Source: CAJXYS01 sp913063035 (lineage in GTDB: Bacteria; Pseudomonadota; Alphaproteobacteria; Rhodobacterales; Rhodobacteraceae). From it: a stretch of DNA of 64,000 bases. The stretch lies in assembly GCF_050586465.1 (NCBI RefSeq), contig NZ_JBOCEG010000007.1:62001-126000 (forward strand). The letters are read 5' to 3'. Positions 1-7,300 of this stretch are shown piece by piece. The position numbers and the translations under genes are program-made. How positions within the stretch are numbered: the stretch's first letter is position 1; every line of letters begins with the position of its first letter. The notes beneath the pieces were generated by a model that was not told the origin of the DNA, made no database searches, and saw nothing but the letters and a program-made list of their open reading frames with translations.

Positions 1-2030
1 CCCGTTTCGTCCGCGGTCACCGTGATGTCCCCGGCAAAGAGCGTCGAGCTGAGCGTAACCGTCGCCCCCGCCTCGGCCGTGCCGGAAATGGTGACCGAAC
101 CGGCCTCGGTCGGGTCGATCACGTCGTCGCCCGCGACGGTGTCGATCACCGGCGCGGCGGGCGGGGCGATGTTCACCGTCACCGCGCGGGTCGCGGGCGC
201 GGAGCTGTTGCCGACCGCGTCGGTCGCCGTCGCCGAAAGCGTGAGCGCCCCGTCGCTGGCCCCCGAGAGATCCGCCGTCACCGACCAGGCGCCGTCGGCC
301 CCGGCGGTCGCCGTGAGGTCGGCGATGCCGTCCCCGCTGACCGTGACGGTCGCGCCCGCCTCGGCCGTGCCGGAAATGGTGAGCGATCCGGCCTCGGTCG
401 CGTCGATCACGTCGTCGCCCGCGACGGTGTCGATCACCGGCGCATCGGGCACGGTGGCGTCGAGGGTGACATCGGCCGTGCGGGGGGCGCTGGTGACCAC
501 TGTCGTGCCGTCGGCGGTCTCGACTTCGGTGGTGGCGGTGACGGCAACCTCATGCACCCCATCCGCCGGAAGATCTTCGGCGGCGAAGGTCACGGACCAA
601 TCGCCTTCGGCGTCCACGGTCGCGCTGGCGGTTTCACCACCGAACGCGACGGTGATATCGGTCCCGGCCCGGCCCGTGCCGGTGAAGGTCACGCCCGCGG
701 CGGCCTCGGCAGCGTCGATTTCGGTGTCGACCGGGTCGAGGGTCGGGCGGAGCGCGGTGGTCTCTCCGGCGACTTTCGCCTGCTCGTCTTCGATCGCGGC
801 AAGGTCCTCCGCTTCATCGACGGTATCATTGGCCGTCTTGGCATCGTCGGCGATGTCCTGGCTGGTCTCCGCACTCACCCCGCCGGCTTCCAGGGCCGCC
901 TTGATGCTTTCGCTGTCCTGCAGCGGGTTTTCCGCCCCCTCCGGATCGTTCAAAGCCTGCGCGAGCTCCCGCGCCACGGCGGCGCTGTCCCCGCCGTTCT
1001 GCTCGGCCAGGGCGAGCACGTTCGCCACCTGGGCAGCCTTCTTCATCGGCGCGGTATCGCCCGCCTCGGCCGCCTCCACCGGGTCGAGCGTCGTCAGGTC
1101 CGCATCTGCGTCCAGCCCGAGCTTGGTCTTGATGACCTCTTCGGCCGCGGCGGCATCCAGCGGTTCGTCGTCGTCTGCGGTCGCCTCCACCAGCGACTGC
1201 ACCAGTGTCGTCAGGGGCGTCACAACGGTCGAGCCCGCCGGGGCGGTCAGCGTGCCGGTGAAGGGCGCGCCGGTGGAAATGTCGATGCCGCCCGTCGAGG
1301 TCAGCACCATGTCGGCGCCGAAGATGGACGGGTCGAAGGACCCGTCATCTTCGGTGAAGTCGTAGGGCTCGCCCTCGTCCCAGGTGCCGCTGTCGTCGGC
1401 ATCGTGGAACACGCGCGCCCCGGCCAGGTAGCCGTCGATGACATAGGCAGTTTCGGGCTCCGCCGCCCCGCCGCCGCCGTCCGAGTCGGAGTCCGACGCG
1501 ACGGCCGCCGCCGCGCCGAGCGCCAGGCCGCCGGCCGCGATCTGGCCGAGCCCGAGCCCGAGCCCCGCCGATGCCGACGCCGCGGCCGCGGCGATGGCCT
1601 CGCCCGTCGCGGCGGCCACCATCACCTCGCCGCCGGCACCGGTCGTCACGGCCCCGGCGGGCAAGGTGGTCGTCCGCCCGCCGGACAGCGTGACCTCGAC
1701 CTGCCCGTCCGCCAGCACGCGGAAGCTCTCGACCCCCTCGACGTCGGACAGCGCGACCAGCTCCTGCGTGGCCTGCGCGGCCGCGGCCATCGGCAGCAGC
1801 AGGGTCATGCCGGACAGCCCGGCCGCGACGGCGCGCTGATTCTTTCGCACCCAGTCGCGGACGAATCGCCGGCGCGCCGACGAATCACGCGGCACGGTGA
1901 CCGGACGCACGCCCTCGGCCCGCGCCAGGTCCGCGTCGTCTGCAAAGAAAACCCCCGGTAGAACGGTGTAGCCATCGGTCGCCCGGGCCAGAACCATCTT
2001 CCGCACCGTCGCGCGCACGTCATCCGTCAT
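1..2030 (-). CDS. Large Ig-like repeat adhesin, N-terminal part (3' end outside window)
   Basis: An open frame runs on the minus strand from an ATG at 2030 (preceded by AGGGA) to the left edge, giving about 676 residues. The order is: a basic N-terminus with RRR and RKN near residue 55-65; one hydrophobic stretch (about 66-88); a short beta-rich segment; a Gly/Ala-rich stretch ending in SDSDSDGGGG; a domain with an acidic EF-like loop (DADDSGTWDEGE) and the motif STVVTPLTTLV; an Ala/Glu/Asp-rich helical stretch; then Ig-like repeats of about 96 residues containing APVIDTVAGDDVID. This is the layout of large secreted Bap/RTX-type adhesins, usually exported by type I secretion. Surface attachment or biofilm function is inferred from the family. 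No secretion genes and no C-terminus are visible here, so the export route is not shown. It is unrelated in sequence to the GNAT gene next door. Confidence 0.75.
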   Translation of the reverse strand, partial: MTDDVRATVRKMVLARATDGYTVLPGVFFADDADLARAEGVRPVTVPRDSSARRRFVRDWVRKNQRAVAAGLSGMTLLLPMAAAAQATQELVALSDVEGVESFRVLADGQVEVTLSGGRTTTLPAGAVTTGAGGEVMVAAATGEAIAAAAASASAGLGLGLGQIAAGGLALGAAAAVASDSDSDGGGGAAEPETAYVIDGYLAGARVFHDADDSGTWDEGEPYDFTEDDGSFDPSIFGADMVLTSTGGIDISTGAPFTGTLTAPAGSTVVTPLTTLVQSLVEATADDDEPLDAAAAEEVIKTKLGLDADADLTTLDPVEAAEAGDTAPMKKAAQVANVLALAEQNGGDSAAVARELAQALNDPEGAENPLQDSESIKAALEAGGVSAETSQDIADDAKTANDTVDEAEDLAAIEDEQAKVAGETTALRPTLDPVDTEIDAAEAAAGVTFTGTGRAGTDITVAFGGETASATVDAEGDWSVTFAAEDLPADGVHEVAVTATTEVETADGTTVVTSAPRTADVTLDATVPDAPVIDTVAGDDVIDATEAGSLTISGTAEAGATVTVSGDGIADLTATAGADGAWSVTADLSGASDGALTLSATATDAVGNSSAPATRAVTVNIAPPAAPVIDTVAGDDVIDPTEAGSVTISGTAEAGATVTLSSTLFAGDITVTADET
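71..445 (-). repeat. Tandem Ig-domain repeat, 288-bp period
   Basis: The stretch 71-157 recurs at 359-445 with only a few differences, an offset of 288 bases or 96 codons. Both copies encode the APVIDTVAGDDVID / ISGTAEAGATVT segment of the adhesin Ig-like repeat. High DNA identity between neighbouring repeats suggests recent duplication or gene conversion. More copies are expected beyond the left edge. Confidence 0.8.
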
Positions 2031-2396
2031 GTCGGTCAATCCCTGTACTCGTTACTCATTAACACCGCCCCGCGGGTGGCGTGATCATTGTCCAACCCGC
2101 CGCATCGGTCAAGCCGCGTCGGCGGAAGCGGCGGAATTCCTTACCCGGGCCGCCCGGCAGGCCGGGCGATGTCCGCGTAAAGAAAGAGGTTTCGCCCGGA
2201 CAACCGGCTAGCCCCGCGGCCCCGGCCCGAAACGCCGCGCCCGTTGCCACCCCGTCGCGCCGTTCGCCGAAGCCAGGCCGGTCCGGCCCCCGGAGCGTAA
2301 ACGGCCGGTGAGCCTGCCCCTCCCCTTGACGGCAACCGGTTTGCATTGGCGCCCCGAATCTGAGAGCCCCGCGCCCGAGCCAAGGGAGACCCGACA
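2031..2396. other. Intergenic region between adhesin and GNAT genes
   Basis: This holds the divergent upstream regions of the adhesin (minus) and the GNAT gene (plus). A GC-rich inverted repeat lies at 2152-2167 without a T tract. I see no convincing sigma-70 promoter and no further gene. The last bases carry the GGGAG ribosome site (2384-2388) of the GNAT gene. Confidence 0.5.
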
Positions 2397-2855
2397 GTGA
2401 CCGCGCTTTCGATCCGGCGAAACGCACCCTTCGACCTTGCCCCGCTGGCCCGGCTTCTGAGCGACCGGGCAGAGCTGGCACTGGTCAACCCGAACGCCAA
2501 GCATCCCTTCGACCCGCTCGAATGGCAGGAGAAATGGCTGAACGAGGCCGATGACGCGTCCTTCTACCTTGTGGACGGGTCCGGGCATGAGCTGGGGTTC
2601 TTCGCGCTGCGCGTGGGTGTCGGCCCCGAGGTCCGGCACCTGACCTATGTCTATGTCGACCCGGCCGCGCGCGGCGGTGCCGGCGCGCAGATGGCCGCGC
2701 TGGTCGAAGAGGCCGCGCGGGGGCTCGGCGCGCTCTCGATCACCCTGAAGGTGGAGGCCGCGAACGCCAGGGCGCTGAACGCCTATCTGGCCGCGGGATA
2801 CGAGGCGCTCGCGCGGCGCGGCGGCATGGTCACGATGCGGCGCGACCTTGGCTGA
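2397..2855 (+). CDS. GNAT-family N-acetyltransferase
   Basis: A 152-residue protein of the GNAT fold, which transfers an acetyl group from acetyl-CoA to an amine. The central strand LTYVYVDPAARGGAGAQMAALV carries the acetyl-CoA pyrophosphate-binding R/Q-x-x-G-x-G/A pattern in the form RGGAGA (about residues 93-98). The C-terminal half (VEAANARALNAYLAAGYEA) is the typical last helix-strand with the N-x-x-A-x-x-x-Y motif. The start is a GTG placed behind GGGAG at 2384-2388. The substrate cannot be told from sequence. It stands alone: the adhesin is divergent and the next gene is on the other strand. Confidence 0.8.
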   Translation: MTALSIRRNAPFDLAPLARLLSDRAELALVNPNAKHPFDPLEWQEKWLNEADDASFYLVDGSGHELGFFALRVGVGPEVRHLTYVYVDPAARGGAGAQMAALVEEAARGLGALSITLKVEAANARALNAYLAAGYEALARRGGMVTMRRDLG

Positions 2856-3044
2856 GCGGCCGGGTACGGGCACGATCCGCGGCGCGGTCGCAGCGGCTGC
2901 GGACGATCCGCCTTTACAGCAGCCGGCCCAACGCGCACCCTAGCCGCGTCCCCGTCCGGTTTCGAGTGCCCGAGTTCCCGCGTGCCACAGCCCCCCTTGC
3001 CCCCCGCGCCGCAAACCCGGCCCAAACGCTGCCGCGCCGCCGGT

Positions 3045-4781
3045 CTACCAGTGGTTCTCCAGCAGGAAGGCCCGTTCCTCGCGGTAGAAGGGGATCTCCT
3101 TCAAAGCCTCGATCATCGCGGCATGGCGCCTGCAGGCGTCTTCGTGAAGCGCCATCAGCCGGCCGTCGGCGGCGTAGCGCGCATACTGTGCGCGAAAGAG
3201 CGGGTCGGCCCGGTCGAAGGAAATCTCGCGCTCCGCGTGGTGGTTGCGCAGCCGCCAGTACCGGCGCGAGACGCGATGCCGCGGCCGGACCACGTCCCCG
3301 CGATGATGTTTCATCAGGTAGGAGTCGAGCGCGCGGAGCGCGAAATGGTCGAGCACGGCCAGATCATAGGTGCCGCGGCAATCATGCCCGTTGCGCCGGG
3401 CGTCCTCGGTAAAATGCGCCACCCGCGCGCCGGAGCCGTCCAGCCAGAGGACCGGGTCAGCGCCGGTCGCGACATCGGGGCGATGGTTGCGGATCGCCTG
3501 CACCCGCGGCCCCAGCCGGGTGATCGACTTCACCCCCCGATGCGCCTTGCGCCGGCGCGGCGCCAGCGTCTGGTGACCGGGGAACTGGTCGCGCACGAAA
3601 CCCGGCGCAAAGCGCGCGCGGCCGTTGCTGCCGTGGTTGAGTTCCGTCAGGCTCAGCACGTCGAAGCGTCCCGTCGCCGCGAAGAGGTCGCAGAGCCGTC
3701 CCGCGCCGACCCGGATGTTGATGAACTCGTCGACGTCCATCGAGACGAAGAAATCCGCCGCGCGGAACGCCGGCAGCCCGTGGGCGAAGGCCAGCGCCGC
3801 CGCCTGGAACCCCGTGCCCCCCGCGACCGCGGCCGGGTTCGGCAGATGCATTACCTCGCCCATCTCGTGCAGCCGGTCGAGAAGTTCGAGCGTGCCGTCG
3901 CTGCAATGATTGGTGAAGACGACCACGTCGGTCACCCCGATGGCCCTGTGCCAGGCGAGCCATTCGAGGATGTAGGGGCCTTCGTCCTTCATGCAGGTCG
4001 CGATCATCACCCGGGGCTCGGGGATCGGCCAGCTCCGGTAACTGCGGACCGGCATGGTGCTGGTTTCGGGATGCAGCGGCGCGATCCGACGATCCGGCGC
4101 GGCCCGGACGAAATGGCGGACGCTGGTCTCGCGGTTGCGCGGCAGGGCGAGGAAGCCCGCCGCCTCGAGCCCATCGTGGATCGCCTCGACGCCCGCGGCG
4201 CCATAGACGCGCGGGTGCAGTTCGAGCACGATCTCGCGTATTCCGGCAAGATCGGCGCCGGCCAGCAGCGCGCGCTCGGCGCCCTCGATATCGCAGGCCA
4301 GGACGCTCGGCCGGAACTCTGCCAGCAGCGTATCGAAATCGACGGCCGGCACGTCGAGCACCTCGTGCGCGCCGCGCGGCTCGCTTGCGGTGGAGGAGGC
4401 CCAGAAATTCTCGTGCCGGAAAAACCCGACGCGCGCATCGCCGCCGCGCGTGACGGCGGCGGCGCGGATCGCGACCCCGGCGACGCCGTTCAGACGGTGG
4501 GTCTCGGCGATGAGCGGGATCAGGGCGGGGTCGGCCTCGACGGTCATCACGGCCCCGACCCCGTTCACCGTCGCCGCCACCGTCGACAAGAGCCCGATCC
4601 CGCCGCCGAGTTCCAGGACCCGGTCGCCCGGGCGGATCGCGGCGCGCAGCGCCCGCGCCTCGCCGGCCTCGTAGCGCCCCTTGCGCAGGGACTGTTCGAT
4701 GCGCCCGGTCACGATCCCGGGGATGATCGGGATCCGGACGCCCTGAACCTCGATAACCTCGTCGTAACTCAGATCCACCAT
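3045..4781 (-). CDS. FkbM-type methyltransferase fused to GT2-like glycosyltransferase
   Basis: A protein of 578 residues from the ATG at 4781; the frame stays open upstream, so the start is uncertain. The N-terminal part (about 35-250) is a SAM methyltransferase of the FkbM kind: SAM-binding VLELGGGIGLLS, acidic VEADP, and VLACDIEGAE. The C-terminal part (about 265-560) is a family 2-like glycosyltransferase of the Glyco_tranf_2_4 type: MIATCMKDEGPYILEWLAWH, VVFTNHCSDGT and the DxD-type FVSMDVDEFINI. Such proteins are common next to surface polysaccharide genes in Rhodobacteraceae. The divergent neighbour at 4976 carries the same two activities in the reverse order. The acceptor sugar and the methylated group are unknown. 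Confidence 0.75.
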   Translation of the reverse strand: MVDLSYDEVIEVQGVRIPIIPGIVTGRIEQSLRKGRYEAGEARALRAAIRPGDRVLELGGGIGLLSTVAATVNGVGAVMTVEADPALIPLIAETHRLNGVAGVAIRAAAVTRGGDARVGFFRHENFWASSTASEPRGAHEVLDVPAVDFDTLLAEFRPSVLACDIEGAERALLAGADLAGIREIVLELHPRVYGAAGVEAIHDGLEAAGFLALPRNRETSVRHFVRAAPDRRIAPLHPETSTMPVRSYRSWPIPEPRVMIATCMKDEGPYILEWLAWHRAIGVTDVVVFTNHCSDGTLELLDRLHEMGEVMHLPNPAAVAGGTGFQAAALAFAHGLPAFRAADFFVSMDVDEFINIRVGAGRLCDLFAATGRFDVLSLTELNHGSNGRARFAPGFVRDQFPGHQTLAPRRRKAHRGVKSITRLGPRVQAIRNHRPDVATGADPVLWLDGSGARVAHFTEDARRNGHDCRGTYDLAVLDHFALRALDSYLMKHHRGDVVRPRHRVSRRYWRLRNHHAEREISFDRADPLFRAQYARYAADGRLMALHEDACRRHAAMIEALKEIPFYREERAFLLENHW

Positions 4782-4975
4782 GCAGACCCACTCACACGCG
4801 ATACCACGCACCGGCCATGCGCCCATAGTAACGCCCACCGCGGGAAAATCCATTTGTTTCCAGCATGCACGCCACCGCCTTTCATCTTGCTGAACGCGGC
4901 CCGCCTTGCAGCCGGCACCCGGCCCCGCGCCGCCGACCGGGCCGGGCCGTCCGACCCGCGGCACGGGGCGGCGGC

Positions 4976-6598
4976 ATGAGCGCCCGCGATCCATCCCTGC
5001 TGGTCATCGCGACCATGAAGAACGAGGCGCCCTATCTGCTGGAATGGCTCGCCCATTACCGGGTGATCGGTTTCACCGACGTCCTGGTCTACACGAACGA
5101 CTGCACCGACGGCACAGACCTGCTGCTCGACCGGCTGGCGCAGCGGGGGCTTGTCACCCATGTGCGCAACAGGGTGCTGCGGCGCGGGCCGCAGAAATCG
5201 GCGCTCAAATATGCCCTGGCGCATGATCTCTACGCGCGGGCCGACTGGGTCTTCGTCTGTGACGCCGACGAGTTCCTGAACATCCGCACCGGCGCGGGCC
5301 GGGTCACTGACCTGATCGCGCACTATCCCGACGCAGACGCGATTCCCGTGACCTGGCGGCTCTTCTCGAATAACGGTCTTGCCGACCTGCCCGCGGGCCT
5401 TCTGACAGAACTGCTGACCGATGCCGAGCCCAAGCGCCTCGGGGCCGGGGATCGGGCCCGGTTCGTCAAGACCCTGTTCCGGCCGGCACAAGGCATCGAG
5501 CGGCTCGGCGTGCATGCCCCGATCTACGCACCGGACGCCAGGCATGACATCCGGTGGGGATGCGCGGAGCGCGCCGCAAATCCGTCCGCCGATCCGCGGC
5601 GATCACGTGCCTTCCCGGGCTACGCCACTGCCCAGGTCAATCACTACGCGGTCCGCACCGTGGATGCGTTCCTCCTCAAACGAGAGCGTGGGAACGCGAA
5701 CCACGTGGGCGACACGCTCGGGCTGGCCTACTGGCGGCGCTGGTGCCGCGGGGGCGTCCGGGACATCTCGATTCAGCGCCACGCGCCGGCGCTGCGCGCC
5801 GAGCTTTCGGCGCTGCGGGCCGATCCGCTGACCGCGGCGCTGGAGGCTGCCGCCCGGGACATCCACCGGGACCACCTGGCCGCGTTGCTGGCCGATCCTG
5901 ACTACCGGGTGTTGCGCGCCGCCCTGACCGGCGCCGAAGACACCGCGCCGGCGCCTGCACCGGCGACACCCGCGGCCCCCGGTCTCGACGAAATCCGCGC
6001 CGACACGGCCCGGCGCACCCGCGCGCCGAAACGCCTCGCGCTGCGCCAGAAGATGCTGGACGAGGTCATGCCCAAGGGCGGGCGCTGCGCCGAGATCGGC
6101 GTCTGGGAAGGCCGTTTCTCGGCCGAGATCCTGCATTTCACCCGCCCTCGTGAACTGGTGATGATCGATCCCTGGGACCTGCTGGCCGCCACGCCGGACG
6201 ACACGCTGACCCACGCCCGCCAGGCCGACGCGGAGGCCATGCGCGCGATGCACGCCCAGGTGCAGCGGCTCTACGGCGCCAGAGCCGACTGCACGATCCG
6301 GCGCGGCTTCTCGACCGATGTCCTGGCCGGCTACCCGGACCATCACTTCGACTGGGTCTATATCGACGGCAACCACCGCTACGACTTCGTGAAGGCCGAT
6401 CTCGAGCTGGCGTTCCGCAAGGTCCGCCCCGGGGGCATCGTGGCCGGTGACGATCTCTTCTGGAAGCGCGAGGGCCGGCTCCATGTCCGGGAGGCGGTCT
6501 TCGACGTGCTGAAGGCCCGCGGCAACCGCGACGCCTTCGGCCGGCGCGGGCAGCAATACATCATCACCGTGGCGCAGCCGCCCGGCAGCGTTGGCTGA
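4976..6598 (+). CDS. GT2-like glycosyltransferase fused to C-terminal class I methyltransferase
   Basis: A protein of 540 residues, started at the ATG at 4976 because homology begins directly after it. The glycosyltransferase half comes first: LLVIATMKNEAPYLLEWLAH, LVYTNDCTDGTD and the DxD-type VFVCDADEFLNI. An Ala/Pro-rich linker (APAPATPAAP) follows near residue 325. The C-terminal half is a Methyltransf_24-like SAM domain: GGRCAEIGVWEGRFS, then DWVYIDGNHRYDFVKADLE and GGIVAGDDLFW. It is divergent from the methyltransferase-glycosyltransferase fusion at 3045-4781, with about 190 bases between the two starts for shared control. A role in capsule or exopolysaccharide decoration is inferred, not shown. 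Confidence 0.75.
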   Translation: MSARDPSLLVIATMKNEAPYLLEWLAHYRVIGFTDVLVYTNDCTDGTDLLLDRLAQRGLVTHVRNRVLRRGPQKSALKYALAHDLYARADWVFVCDADEFLNIRTGAGRVTDLIAHYPDADAIPVTWRLFSNNGLADLPAGLLTELLTDAEPKRLGAGDRARFVKTLFRPAQGIERLGVHAPIYAPDARHDIRWGCAERAANPSADPRRSRAFPGYATAQVNHYAVRTVDAFLLKRERGNANHVGDTLGLAYWRRWCRGGVRDISIQRHAPALRAELSALRADPLTAALEAAARDIHRDHLAALLADPDYRVLRAALTGAEDTAPAPAPATPAAPGLDEIRADTARRTRAPKRLALRQKMLDEVMPKGGRCAEIGVWEGRFSAEILHFTRPRELVMIDPWDLLAATPDDTLTHARQADAEAMRAMHAQVQRLYGARADCTIRRGFSTDVLAGYPDHHFDWVYIDGNHRYDFVKADLELAFRKVRPGGIVAGDDLFWKREGRLHVREAVFDVLKARGNRDAFGRRGQQYIITVAQPPGSVG

Positions 6599-6635
6599 GC
6601 GGGACATTTCCGCCACCAGGACGCGCCGGGGCGCA

Positions 6636-7256
6636 TCAATAGCTCTTGAAGAACGTCGCGAGGAAGCGGCCGAGTTGCTGCCGCGGCAGGCCCATGGGCT
6701 CAATGGTGAACTTCGCCATGCACCCCCGGGTTGCCACCGGCTCCAGAAAATCGAGAACACCCGCGTGCCGCGGCCGAACGGTTCTCAGCTCGTCACGGGG
6801 GTTCATGAAATCGTCGAAGAGAAGCACTACCGGCCTTTGCGTCATCACCAGCGTCATCAGGGTGCAAGCCATGCGGAACAACCCGTCCACCAGCACGAGA
6901 TCGGGCTGTCGGAAATCCTCGCGTTCCCAGACCGAGACCGGATAGCGCCAGTAGTCCTTCCAGCGCGCGGGCCTCTTGGGGCGCCCCCACCGGCCGGTGG
7001 CGCCCAGGTCGACGCGGTGCAGGGCCACTGACGAGCGGGTCCGTTCCGAAGCCGCGATATAGGCTTCCACGCCGTCGGCCCAGCGGGCATCGCTTTCCAC
7101 GCTAAAGATCGTCCGGCCCGGCAATTCCGAGGCAAGCACCGTCGATCCGCCAGACCCGTATTCGAGGATGACAGACGCGGCCATGTAATGGCTGCGCACC
7201 CACCCCGCCACCTCTTCGGGGAAGGTCAGGGCCGGGCGTTCGGTCGGTCCGGGCAT
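6636..7256 (-). CDS. SAM-dependent methyltransferase-like protein
   Basis: A protein of 206 residues starting at MPGPTERPALTF. It shows a Rossmann-like methyltransferase core: VILEYGSGGSTVLASEL (glycine-rich SAM site), IFSVESDARWADGVEAYI (acidic ribose-binding position) and DLVLVDGLFRMAC. The C-terminus (VVLLFDDFMNPRDE) resembles the class that includes Methyltransf_24-like and rhamnosyl O-methyltransferase-like proteins. It lies 44 bases downstream of the double glycosyltransferase gene, probably in one transcript, so its substrate may be a glycan made by that enzyme. The precise family is uncertain. Confidence 0.65.
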   Translation of the reverse strand: MPGPTERPALTFPEEVAGWVRSHYMAASVILEYGSGGSTVLASELPGRTIFSVESDARWADGVEAYIAASERTRSSVALHRVDLGATGRWGRPKRPARWKDYWRYPVSVWEREDFRQPDLVLVDGLFRMACTLMTLVMTQRPVVLLFDDFMNPRDELRTVRPRHAGVLDFLEPVATRGCMAKFTIEPMGLPRQQLGRFLATFFKSY

Positions 7257-7300
7257 GGGGCACCTCCGTGGATCGTGCGGCGACGGCGCGCGCCGCGCGC

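Noticed and set aside
22..1961. Long plus-strand open frames over the adhesin
   Set aside because: They are antisense shadows of a GC-rich repeat gene; the minus frame has the recognisable Ig repeats, the calcium-loop motif and a ribosome site.
2152..2167. GC-rich hairpin in the adhesin-GNAT gap as a terminator
   Set aside because: No T tract and both neighbouring genes start, not end, here.
2982..4979. A 665-residue plus-strand open frame
   Set aside because: Shadow of the methyltransferase-glycosyltransferase gene; its translation is low-complexity with no family pattern.
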